From positions 960,352-1,024,351 of the forward strand of contig VZSR01000479.1 in assembly GCA_013398615.1 (NCBI GenBank): a DNA stretch of 64,000 nucleotides, written 5' to 3'. Each line of letters starts with the position of its first letter. Positions within the stretch are counted from its first letter, which is position 1. Of this stretch, positions 48,091 to 59,954 are shown piece after piece. Below the pieces are notes generated by a model, which saw only the letters and a program-made list of their open reading frames with translations, made no database searches and was not told where the DNA came from. The DNA comes from Brachypodius melanocephalos. Taxonomy: Eukaryota > Chordata > Aves > Passeriformes > Pycnonotidae. The position numbers and the translations under genes are program-made.

Positions 48091-49540
48091 TGCCTAATGA
48101 AAAGATGAAAGTAAAAAGCACATGGAAGCAAAAGTTGCACAGTTTCAGAGATGCAGGCCTACTGTAAATCCCTTCTTGTCAGGTTCTCACAAGACATAAT
48201 TTAATAATCATTTAACATTCCAAGGACTTTTGTCAACAGAACATCTTAAAATATATAGACAGAGCAAAACTGAACAAATGATTAAAGGACCAAAGTGACA
48301 TATCTACAAGATATACCTGTGTATCATTATGAAATTTGGAATAAACTAGACCTTCCAAAAACCAAACATAAAGAAAACCAGAGAAAAGTAGGACCCTTAC
48401 TCTCTACCATTTTAAATGTAGAAAATTAGTAACTTTTCCTGCACTAATTGCATCTAAAACCATATTAAAAACTATTTTTTGTTTGTTTTGCAGTATAGGA
48501 GCCTTAGCAGCCTCCAATTATTTTTTATTATTTTCCCTTTTTTTTTTTTTTTTTTGCACAAAGACTCAAAATATAATCACACCAGCGAGTTTTAGATGCT
48601 TACACATTTTGAAAATCAGTTCTCTGTGTTCAGTCACTTATAAAAATGCAGTCTTCAGTGACTAAAGAATTTAAAGAAATTAGCTGAGGAGTTTAATGCA
48701 CTATGTGAGAGGAAGGTTATACCAAAGGTGTTTGTAAAGTAAAAAATAACAGCTTCCTGAATAACGGTACAGACCAAGGCAGAATGCAATATGTAAGTCA
48801 CTCTTTCACTTAAAGAAACATGAGTTAGTCCATGAGGCAGAATACAAATCAGCACATGCACACTTGTTCCCATCTCCTTCCTGGATCTTGAGTATTTGCT
48901 GCCAAAACCCAAAGCCTGTAAGAGAACACCATTCAAGAGAATACCATTCAAGATAAAAGGTGAGATACATCTTATCCCCTAAGATACACAGGCAGAAAGT
49001 CACTGTAATAGCTGAAAATGAGAGAAATCAAACCACACTCATCTTCTGCCTACTACAAAAACCTGAGTGAGGTGGGCAGCCCTGCCCCAAGCTACTCTCA
49101 CAGCTGCATCCACCCCAATCCTATTGGTAATTACTTCTGCTTGCAAGGATTGCAAAGATGAAAGCGAGAATCTAGTTTACAAATGTTGATGCTACGTGGC
49201 TTTTTCGCTGTGCATTTCCCCAGAGCTCTGTAAGAACTGACAACAGCTGAGAAAGCTCCACTGGTGCAAAGTCAATCCTATCCTAAACTGCAGAGAGCTC
49301 TGAGCTGTTTGACAAAGCCCTCACCCACTGTAAATGTACTGTTCCCAGCCTGAGTGGACATTCACTCTATGACTGGAAAGCAAATGCACGTTTACTGCTT
49401 TAGTCACCACAGAAAAACCTCCCTGTCCATTTTTCTATAGTATATAATCACACCACATCAAGAGAGACTCAAGGATTAAGGAAAAGAGATGCTGGAAAGT
49501 CAAGAATCCAAAAAATGTTTATATCATTAGCTAGACCAAT
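48091..49540. other. Non-coding stretch, no gene seen
   Basis: AT-rich unique sequence with a long poly-T run at about 48,537-48,556. No coding or mobile-element signal recognised. Confidence 0.55.
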
Positions 49541-49616
49541 TTCTAACCTAAGGTAAACTGTGAACCCTTATGTTTAAATTGGGCACCAAAAGATTTTAGT
49601 TTACCTTTAGTTAGAA
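49541..49616. repeat. Near-perfect palindrome containing dispersed repeat copy 2
   Basis: Left arm ttctaacctaaggtaaact (49,541-49,559) and right arm agtttacctttagttagaa (49,598-49,616) are inverted repeats of 19 bases with one or two mismatches around a 38-base loop. The loop and inner arms (49,555-49,601) match 41,663-41,709 at 43 of 47 positions. The structure resembles a very small non-autonomous DNA transposon (MITE) or a hairpin-forming RNA. The arms exceed chance expectation, but a target duplication was not found. Confidence 0.65.
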
Positions 49617-50860
49617 GTTAGTGCAGCCCAAGAAAAGCTGTCTCATACAGAGCATGTTAAAAACCCACCAGGACATCTTTAAAGACCTGCTTTCCTTCTG
49701 ACAATTTCTTTAATAAACATTTGGATCAGGTGGTGATCTCAACATGCTGTCAAAAATGTAAACATGACTCCTGTGCCAGGAGGCCTGTGTTTGGCTGCAA
49801 AACAGGCTTGGCATTATTATATGCATAAAAGGTGAATAATGACTGAATATCTACACAATTAAGCTTGTGAAAAAAATGCTCTTCTAGGTCAAATTTACGT
49901 GAAGCTTTAGAAAACTGTGACAGCAGAGTCTGGGATTACAGTTAAGGGAAAAGACAGCTTCTTGTGAAGGAAGAACTTGTGCTGTTTCTTATGTTGAAAC
50001 CTTGAATACCTCCACATTACCAGAGAGTTAAACTGCAATCCTGAGTGAAACTTCTGCCATCATAAAAGCTCACACCAAAATATTCAGTGTATGACTCTAA
50101 AAATTACCATTTCTACAGATACAGTACAAATGAACAAAATAACAGAAAGATACTCCCAGTTTCTCAGAAACTGTATTGCCACATAAAAGTCAACTAAACC
50201 TTTGTGAAGTTACAGTGACAACAGGCATTTCTAGAAACATATATATACACACAGACAATTAATATAATAAATATGCTACAAGTTAATCAATTACTGAAGG
50301 AAAATCTTTGCCAATCTCTGTTTAATTTGTCCACAGCTCTCTTCATGTGAAAATGAGGGTATCATAACCAGTTCTCAAACATAAGCACTTGCACAGATTA
50401 TAGCTGGACAATTGCATGTAAATTTACACACACATGTTACTAACACATAAATAAAAGCATGTGGAAAAAACCACACAGATAGAATCCTTTGGGGAAAGGA
50501 AGACTTTGGACACAGCCTTGAAAAAAATCTATTACCACCAAACAAACAAAAATCATCATCAAAACAAACAAAATAAAAAGAGCAATTTCTAATCTGCTCT
50601 GACAGTGACATCAAGCAAGCTCAGCACCCCTCAAATAGTAAATATTCCTAGTCCCATTTTCATTAGTTCCTTGCTGACACTATTCTCCATTATTTGAAAA
50701 ACTTTGAGCTGAAAAAACTCAAAGATTTTTTTTCCCAAAAGATAAAACGAAGCATAAACCAAACCCCAAATTATTATAACTTTGTACAAGATGAAGATTT
50801 TAGATACACTTGTAGCTCAGTTTCTCTTAGAAGGAACTAGAAAATTACTCAACAAAGAGT
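49617..50860. other. Non-coding stretch, no gene seen
   Basis: AT-rich unique sequence, no recognisable repeat or coding signal apart from short A-rich and CA-rich runs. Confidence 0.55.
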
Positions 50861-50869
50861 TATTAAGCA

Positions 50870-51030
50870 TGCTAAATAATTGTAAAATGATAATTACACT
50901 GGAGATTTGTGTTAATAAATGAGATGCGAAGGGGTCTTTATTATCCACTCATGTGCATGTAGAATTTAATTAGTTATCACCTATAAATGCTAATGGCAGA
51001 GCTGCCAATCAATCAATCTCCTAACCAGGA
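50870..51030. promoter_or_regulatory. Candidate conserved non-coding element, homeobox-rich
   Basis: Within 130 bases there are TAATTA (50,891-50,896), TTAATAAA (50,912-50,919), TTTATTA (50,937-50,943), TTAATTAG (50,966-50,973), CTAATGG (50,990-50,996) and a triple CAAT run (51,006-51,018). The density and variety of homeobox words in a repeat-free patch resemble developmental enhancers. AT content alone raises the chance of such words, so this is a prediction to be tested by alignment. Confidence 0.28.
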
Positions 51031-54000
51031 ACTGAGGAAACCCCAAAATATGAGAAGTGAATGCTGAGGAACACTTTGGTTAGAAAACAGTTAACCCAAC
51101 AGCAGTATGGAGAGAAGGAATTCCTCAGAGAGCCTAAAGAAAGATGTTTTCATCTCATTACATCTACCTTCATAATTATAACAAACTCATCAGCCTCTAG
51201 ATGAATACCACGTATAATCATTTTCCTGCATATTTTCCAAAGCAGGAAACCTAACAAGATATAAATGCTACAGACTAATTTAGGCTATTTGCAGTTCTCA
51301 TCTCGTCTTGAACTGAACTAAGAAGAAAAGTAGTATAGTTAAGCTAAAAATAACTAGATAGAGACTTGGGCTTGTTTATTTCCTGTAATCCTTGCTCAGA
51401 GCCAGGCAAGTAATGGCTTTATCCTTTTTAAAAGAAGACAAATTTAGAGCATAGTTAGACTATGGTCTTTAAATAATAAAACCCCTAATGCAAATAAGTA
51501 AAAAAGCTGTTAAGTTTCTAATTTACCTAAATAGATGCTTCTATTAAAATATTTTAAAATACAGAAGGCCACCACAAAACTGAATTCCCACCCCAAAAAA
51601 AAAAGAATCCTGTAAAGATTACCCCATCAAAGATTCAATTTGTGTATGCTGATATGACAAAACAAACAGACCAGGGGATTACATTCAGCTGAACAAAATC
51701 AATCACATATAGAGCACAGCAATAAAAATCAGCCAAATCCTGACCCACTCAGTGAAGTGGAGCGCTGCCAGAAATACATTTCTTGGCAGGGCTCTGTGCC
51801 CATTAATTAGAGACTGAACCATTTGGGGAAAGTGACTGTGTGTCCTCAGGAACTGATACAGAGCTGTCCAAATCCACCCACCCCTTCAGCAGAGGGGCTG
51901 TGGTGTTACACATCCTGGCACAGCCTGGGATGAGGCAGCAGCATCATCCACAGAGGATCTGGAGGTTCCAGAAGAGCTGGGGGATTGGGGTGGGTGTCTG
52001 TACACAGGCACAGCACCTGCTTTCTATTGCCCCCAGAATGCCACTAATTTGGGTTTTTTTCATCAGCTGCCTGTGCTGGAGATTGTGCAGAGCTGCCAAA
52101 GCTTTACTTCCCCAGTAGCAATGCTGCTCCAGAGCTCCAGCCTGGAGACCACTGAAGGAAATAAGAGCCTATCCCCTGGATACAGAGGTTTTTGAGGACA
52201 CATCCAAATAAGACAAACAGTAAGTGTGCATGTACACTTTAGACACCAAATACAAATGTCATGTTTAATCCCAAATCTTTCAAATAAGTTTTCTTTTTTA
52301 TATAATCTCACAGAATCAATATGGAACTGCACACTGATTCTGTTTTGCAAGATCCACATTTATACATTTCTAAAGACACCAGGGCAGTTTGCTTCAGCAA
52401 GCCTTAAAATCTGGCTTGATAAGGGAATTGTTTTTTTAACATATAAAATGGACTGAAATCTCTTTTAACACTTAATAAGAATAATGGACAGCTTTCAGGT
52501 GTGCCATGACTAAACTGTACACTGAAGGAGAATCCAGGTTGCTTTTTCTACTTTGCAACTTAACAAACTTAAATAACATATATTATGAAAAAAGGTATTT
52601 AAGAATGCTCCAAATCACAAGCAGTATTAAGAGATAACAATGGGTAAAAGCACATGGATGGAGTGAGTTACAAAGAATTGACACAACAATTTGTATTTCT
52701 GACAAACTACCCAAATTTAACACAAAAAAATAGATTTCATTTTAAATGCTTATTTGCTTACCAAAAGTATATTTCACAAAAGTGTTCAAGACAATGCACA
52801 GCTTTGCAAAAATAGCTACTGTGGCTGGAGGGCTAATTTTCACCTTTAAAAGCTGAAAAGAGTGAAAAACAGGGTTGAAATTGTGCTAGTACAAAGGTTT
52901 TATAACTTTTTCTTTTACCCCAGCATATCAGTGTAACAGGTGTGTCTCACCATCCCTCCTGTCTGCATGCTGTACCCTGCCTCTGTGCACCGACTGGTGA
53001 GCTTGAAAGGGTCATAAAAGAGAAAGGAAAAAAAAAAAAAAAGAAGTGGAGGGAATATCAGAGTAATAAATAAATGTAAAACAATCCCAAATGCTGACTC
53101 ATGCCAGAGAAATGAAAACTGGGCCATGATGGAGGAACAATGGAGAGCCTGAAAAATCCACTGCCATCAGTAACGTGTAAAACTAGCACGTAATAAAACA
53201 TCATACAAAGGACGAGCCCAACTTCCAGGCAAGAGCCTTAATTTGAAAATCTTCTGGAATGTTTTGGTGCCTTAATTCCCAGTGCAGAGGAGGGGCAAGA
53301 GGAGCAGGGCTCCTGCCAGCCCTGCTCCCACAAAGGGCAGTGTTGTTGGGTATCAGGGCTCGGCTCAGATACTGAACCCGGATGGACACTGAGCTCCCAC
53401 TGGCACCCCCAGAGCCTTTTCACTTGACTAATACTCTGCACAAACCTAGTAAAGCAGACTAATAACTTCTCTATTCAGACATAATTCATTATCCTTATTT
53501 ACCCAGGCTGGCAAAATTTAGAAAGATCCTTCCTTCCAGCCTTTTTAATTACCAAAATTCTACTTGCTTTAAAATACCATAGTCTCCCTTGAGTATTCAG
53601 CAGAGCTGAAGATCACCATGGCAATAAGAAAATGGTGCCAATGTTATCTTGGCACTGACTGTCTACAGATCTCAGGAGACTTAGCACAGGAGAAAATTGA
53701 GCTCATGTAAAAGCAGGAACTCACTCTCTCTAATGATTTTAATATACCTTTTATTTTCACTAATCTGATGTTAAAGACCTTGAACAAAACTCCCAAAACC
53801 TTAGAAGCATAAATTTTCCTAAACAGACAAACAATTCCTTATGTGTTTATTATTTCAAGGTGAAATCCACTTTACTCACACAAAAAAGCAAGGTCCAACA
53901 GTCGCGGGATGCATGGGAAAATGTTGTCAATGGATTGGAGCATAAAAAACAACCCACATGAAAACAAATTCTGAGCAAAAAGATCCCTTTATGTTTCAGT

Positions 54001-54490
54001 TTCAGGCACGAGATGAAGATTTCCCCTACAACCACAACATGCCAAAATCCACAGTTCTGCTGCACAGCACAACAATGCCTGTGTTTGGTGCTTGTTTGTT
54101 TTTCCCCTATTTCTTTCCCCTCTCCCTAAACTGTGTCACAGAGACAAGGGATAGATCTTTGAGCAGGATTATATCTGTAAGCTAAAACACGTCACACAAA
54201 ACCTGGCAGCAGTACAAATGTGACTTTACTGCTCCCAACTTTTAACCTGGATTTGGGGGAAAAGCCAGGGCAGCATTTCCTGGAGGCAAAATCCCACCCA
54301 GCCAACAATGCCAACATGGACCAGAAAACACCTCTGCTACACAAACAGCACCTTCCCCTCCAATTTAATGACGTGCCAGTAGAGCTGCAGCTTTTCCTTC
54401 TCGTGGTATCAAACCAGCCACAGGTACATTGCATTCTTTTGCAGTCAGCAAATGGGACAGTGGGAAAATAGGACTATATATCATCCCAAT

Positions 54491-54507
54491 GCACACACAC
54501 ACACACA
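54491..54507. repeat. (CA)n microsatellite
   Basis: About eight uninterrupted CA units. Confidence 0.85.
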
Positions 54508-55703
54508 AGGACAAATTAATTCTATACTAGTTGAAAGGTGCATTCAAAATTGCAATGAAGAATGAAAATGCAAACATCCAGAGAGGGATTTAACTCCATG
54601 TAGTGCTGATCAGAATAACCATGCTGAATTAGCAGGCTTCAGACTGAAAAGGAATTACTAATTCCCCCAGTTCTCATTTTTTAAATCTGGTTTCTAATTT
54701 CTGTGTACCACTTTCTCTATATGCATACAGAGGGACTTTGTAAGTGGTTAATATAACTCGTGCTGACAATTTTGTTAAGGAAGTAAGAGGAACATACCAG
54801 AACATTGCTTTACAATTATTTCTGGGAACAGCAGTATTTGTACTTAAGATATGCTTTGAGGGCATGGGTAGAAAGTTTATAGTGGGGAAGCCAACAGTGA
54901 CTCTTCTACTTGCTGATGGTCAGAACGTTGGCATTGGATAAAAATCCGTGCAATGTCTGGCTTTCACAGTCAGAAGTGTCTGGAACAGTCAAACTTTCTC
55001 TCTGGATCACTTTGCTTCAGTCAGTGTAACTTTTGTCTCTCAAATGCCCGAGTTACCAGAATACAAATTCAACTCAATGTTTTCATTAAAAAAGCAGAAA
55101 TTCTGATGCAGACAGGCTTTTTGTTAATGTAGTTGAAAGTTTTTTTTTTTTTTCTTCCATCAGAAGGTAGCAAAGGAATAAATATTAGAACACTCTACAT
55201 GTGCCACCACAGAATTATTGATATCTGGAGGGCTCTAGTTTAATATACAGGTATTGCAAACACATTGTACAAAACCTGCAGCCAAGCATGGGTTTGGAAC
55301 ACAATGCTGAGATTGCATAGGAAGCACTTCTACTCTGCAAAAAGGATATTGCATTACACAACCCAGAATGAATTCAGAGCCTCATGAATGCTATAAAAAT
55401 AATGAAAATCCCACTCTGAGGCCAGAAAGGCTCCCTGCTTACACAAGCTCATGAGAAATTTTAAGCAAGAATTCAAACAAGTTGCACTTGGGATAAGTAT
55501 GGCTGGTAAACAGTGCTGAAGCTCCCATGAGCTGAAAAGTATCCTGTGTAAAACCATTGTAGTCTGACATGGAAAACCATGAACAGAGATTAGTGCTCTT
55601 TGCCAAAACACATGAAAGGTCCAATCACACTGGTCAGTTAACCTGAGCTCAGAAGGACTACAATTTGCATATTTTGGTGAAAAGATTGTTAGCTGGTCAC
55701 CAA

Positions 55704-55760
55704 CACAAAAAAAACCAAAACAAAACAAAACAAAAAAAACCCCCAACCAACAAAAAAACC
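55704..55760. repeat. A/C-rich simple repeat, (AAAAC)n-like
   Basis: Runs of A interrupted by C, including three consecutive caaaa units, continuing as accccc/aacc words. Low complexity. Confidence 0.75.
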
Positions 55761-56929
55761 TCAAGAACTAATCACCATTTCTTATCTATTAATAGAATTG
55801 TAGTTGTCAGATGATTTCTCTGCCCTCAAAACATCGATTTCAAATAAACATCCCTGGGAAAGGATCTCTCAAACTCGTCAGGTTGGAATTTCCAATGGAT
55901 GAATGTGAAACTGCAGCTCCTGCTGTCTAAACCAGTGGGGGGTGGGAGGCAGGAGCAGGATGACACCTTTCAATCCTGGACCTCCTGATGTTACCTTAGC
56001 AGACCTTTTCAGAAAAACACCAGGAATTTCTGCAGGCTTACAGCTAGAACAAAGATAATCCTGACTCAATTATCTTATTGGCTTTCCCCCCGTGTGGTAT
56101 GGCAGGATTAAAAAAAAAAAAAAAATTGAAAGCAAGAATTAATTTACAGGGGGTTTCTTAGATAATAAGCTCAACCTTTCATGTTACCTTCCTCTGCATA
56201 ACAAGGCTCTATCCTTCCCAAATTAGTTCTTGTAAAGAAGTTATTTCCAACGTGACCAAGAGCAAACCTGTGATCCAATCAGCAACAGATCATCTTGCTT
56301 AGCTCACATGTCCTCTGCAGACAAAATGACTCAGCCAAGTACACACAGAGAGCACAGTCCAGCTCCTGAAATGTCACTGGAGGCAGCAGGTGACAGCCCA
56401 GGCACTGCATACACTGTCATGCATTTTGGGCCTCCACCCTTCATTCAAACATATGCAATTGAAACCATACCTGGAAAGATTTTTTTCTGTCATTGACCTA
56501 AAGAACTGTTTAGTAACAGAAGTATACAGAAAAATCATGTCAGCTGCAGAAAGGCCCTTCCAGCAATCAGATTTTTCCAGGGGTTTGAAAGGACTAGCCT
56601 AGTTGTTTAGATGTCAATCTTCCTTTTGAACCAATTTAAAGTACAATAAAATGTTACTGAGCCCTGTGAAAAACAGATTTCAATTCAAAAGAACAATTAC
56701 TAATTAGATCAATGATCTTCATTAGTCAGGTGCACTCCCCCATTACACTACAGAAACTAGATTGCAACCTTTGACTTAAGTTATTAGTCCAGGGTTTAAC
56801 AACTGACCACTAAACCTGCATCAAATTTATTTCATTCCTGACAAAGCAGTTCTTAACCCCTCTTTGGCTACTTCCACCTTTGCTGAGTGCTTCCCCATTT
56901 TTATTTTACAGATTAAAATGAAAATGCTG

Positions 56930-57240
56930 CATGCTTTATTAGATTCTGCTCTCTTGCTTGGGATGAGACAGCAATGTTGTTTGCTAATTTAAAATGCGGC
57001 TCCTTGGCACAAAGGTTTTATTTGTTTGTTGTTTCCCTCTCCACCTCTCTGGCATATGTCAAATGTTTAAACAATACGATTTTGATGGCAGATTAATTTC
57101 AGTACTTACAGTACAAGCTCAGCTTTCAGAAGCAAAAAGCAAACTAAAATATACTTAATTATTTTAAAGTTTGAGTTTCTTTATATAGTTTAATTACAAC
57201 GCACTTAAATCAAAATAAAACTTGTACTTGAAAAACAGCC
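56930..57240. promoter_or_regulatory. Candidate conserved non-coding element, SOX/FOX-motif-rich
   Basis: Repeat-free patch with ACAAAGG (57,009-57,015, SOX/TCF-like), tttgtttgttgtttcc (about 57,020-57,035, FOX-like), the 8-bp palindrome GTTTAAAC (57,065-57,072) and gattaatttcag (57,091-57,102). It directly follows another homeobox-word-rich stretch at 56,700-56,790. Enhancer function is inferred only from motif clustering. Confidence 0.27.
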
Positions 57241-59924
57241 CCCAAACCCCGTTAATCCATGCCAGCACTTCCCAGAATACAATCCATTCTAAATCAGCAC
57301 TTTAAAAGCATATAAACAAAAATATGACAGTGCAGGTTTGAAACAAAAGTTGCAATGAGAGGCTTTCTGTAAAAAAGGCCTTCTGCTAACTATATTCCTA
57401 ACAAGCTGTAGCACTATAAAACATCACCCAATATCAAGCAAGGTTTTCAAATTAAAACTTGGTTGTAGAGGAAACGAACCACACAAGTCTAGTGACACAT
57501 CTCAAGTGACCAGAGTGGCTGCACGCTCCTGTTGGAGATACAAAACAGCATCAACCAAATGGAGCAAGGCTGAAGGCAGCAGCAGGGAGGTAATTCATGT
57601 CACTACCGGACATTACAGCCCTGAAAAAATGAACTTTTCAGCTGGTCCTGGTTCACTGCAGCACCCACTGTGCCCTGCACCTGCACAAGGCAGTCACTCT
57701 CCTACTCCTCTGATGGTCAGGATCCCTCTTCCACACAAAAGTGTGAGCAGAAGTACTGCAACACTGCCCTAGGTTACAATTTTGTGATTGAAATGACTTT
57801 GATTTTAGAACAACTTTATGGTCAAACCTTGTTTATTGATGCCTGTCATTTTTATACATCAGAATCTGCAAATTAATTAGGATTCATATCAGTACAGGTA
57901 CTTTGTGATGTTTTGATTTACTGTGTTCTGAAGGGCTTTAGCCTAAATGAAACCTAAATTAGGAAAAAAGCAATATATCCTCCCTCATTTTATTGTTATC
58001 ACTTAGGACCTCCTGATTACAACAAAGATTCATTCTGAGATTTTGTAGAACAAAACTGTTTTCTAAAGTAAGCACATTTTTTTCTGGTAGAATCTTGTTT
58101 AAGTTTGTTCATAAGCAAGAAGAAAACCCTTAAAATATTTAGATACTACAAAGTTCTAAGCAGGCTATAATTAGATTATTAACTCAAGGAAGCAGATCAT
58201 ACCTTCCCACAGACTTGTTCAGCACTTAACAGAACTAGACTGACCTACATGGACTCTACCCAATGCAGGGTCAGGAAGAGGGTGCTTTCAGGAGGGAAAA
58301 TAGCTCTCTGACAAATCAGTTGACTTGGTTCCAGCTATAACACTGACCTACTTGTACAGCAGACTGCAAGGCATTTAAATTTCACTGCCTGAAAAAGAGA
58401 ACCCATCTATTCCACAGGAAAGAAACTAGGTTACTGGTCCCTGATTTGATGGTTTAGGAGAGCAGATTATCTACGTGCAACTCCCACAGCAGATGAATTC
58501 AGGCTCTCTCTTTCCAGCACTCATGGGAACGGGGAGCAAATGTGATGTTCCATTTTGGGAAGGAATGAATGCAGGAAGACCAGGAGGTAACCAATCAATT
58601 CTCTCCAAGACCCAGCACTACCAGAGTCAGAAAACAGATCTGGGCACACCTCAGCAAGTTGTGTGTGTGCAACACCTGCAAGGACCCACAAACTCAACGA
58701 GGTAAGAGTGCAAAGAGGAAGCGATGAGTTTGAAGAGAGCACTTGATCTCAAAGATCTTGCTTCTATAAAGATGTCTCTCTTTTGCTTTCTTGGGCTCTG
58801 CTGTCAAACATGCAAAAGGCATAAATAAATAAATATAGGTAGAACGTAAAAAGCTGCTCACATGACCTTTACTCATTATGCTTTAAGCTGTAGTCACCCA
58901 TCTCTTTTCGATCAGATTCTGCTCTAGCACTTCTCACTGTTTGCACACAAGATCCTGGTTATTCATAATAAAGCCAAGTGTTGTATTTATAGGCAACACT
59001 ACAGTTGAAGTAAACACAAACACTGAAGAAAACAAAGGAAAACTAGTTATGAAGTCTGCAGTCCATACAAACATCTTCTAATTTCTTAAATAAATAAATA
59101 ATGCAAAGTAACTGCCCTGACTAACAATCCATTTTATCTCTGTTTGAAAAGAAAATTATTTAGCTAGAAGCATCTCATGAATGCAACTAGTCCCAACTCA
59201 ATAGGGTGTGCTCATCAGTGTATCAGATATGATTTATCTGAAAAGTTATCCTGACAAGTCCCTCTCAGCTCATCCTGCAATATCTGTTCAAAATCTTCCC
59301 CTTTTTGATCCTGTTCTTAAGTCAGCAGCAAGTTGCCTCTAGCATTTGGAATTTAGCTGTCAAATCAATCTCAGTAGAACACCTGGGGAAAAAAAAAATC
59401 ATACCTGATGCTGAAAAAGTTACATATTGGCCTCATGTACAACTGAAGGCAGACCAACCCCCTGTACCTGACTTCTACTCCCTCTAAATAACTGCTAATG
59501 CTTCGCATTCCTTTCCAGTGTAAGCTTTAAAGAAATTATTCCTCTAGTAAGACTTACTATCATTGGTGGTAGCTTATACAGACCAAATGAAGCAATCATC
59601 ATTTCATGTACAAAAGTTTCACTCTTACTACTTACACCACTTGTTTTCTTCTTGTTTGCATAACTTTTTGTTTAGATTTTCACACTAAATTTGTGGGGGA
59701 AGGAATAAGGTGCTTTCATATCTCTGGGAACCACTCAGAATATCATGGCATTGATGCAATTAAATAATTAAAAAATCAATGATCTTGTCTGAAGAGGTCT
59801 TTCCCTATACCTCTTGGCACAATGATAGCAATTGAAAACTCTCCTAGACCATAGCCTACTTGGCACTGATTTATCAACTCACTTCATTGTGTTTACAAAG
59901 TGGTGCTAATGAAGGAAATCTCAA
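57241..59924. other. Non-coding stretch, no gene seen
   Basis: AT-rich unique sequence with short (AAAT)n runs at about 58,825-58,840 and 59,088-59,102. Open frames are short and overlap on both strands. Confidence 0.55.
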
Positions 59925-59954
59925 GGGGTTTTGGTGGGTTTTGGGGGTGTGGGG
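59925..59954 (+). other. Putative G-quadruplex motif (four G-runs)
   Basis: G-runs at 59,925-59,928, 59,936-59,938, 59,943-59,947 and 59,951-59,954 with loops of 7, 4 and 3 bases meet the canonical rule. The G4T4-like spacing (ggggtttt, gggttttggggg) resembles telomere-type repeats of ciliates, which is coincidental here. Confidence 0.65.

Larger units (their letters stand above)
51031..56929. other. Non-coding stretch, no gene seen
   Basis: Mostly AT-rich with somewhat more GC-rich patches at 51,770-52,180 and 53,270-53,420. Simple repeats: poly-A near 53,029-53,043, (CA)n at 54,491-54,507, poly-T at 55,140-55,153, an A/C-rich run at 55,704-55,760 and poly-A at 56,109-56,125. No domain was recognised in any frame, including the 136-codon minus-strand frame at 55,354-55,764, whose start lies in the A/C-rich run. 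Confidence 0.55.

Noticed and set aside
55354..55764. 136-codon minus-strand frame starting with hydrophobic residues, signal-peptide-like
   Set aside because: The hydrophobic Phe/Val-rich start is the translation of the A/C-rich simple repeat at 55,704-55,760.
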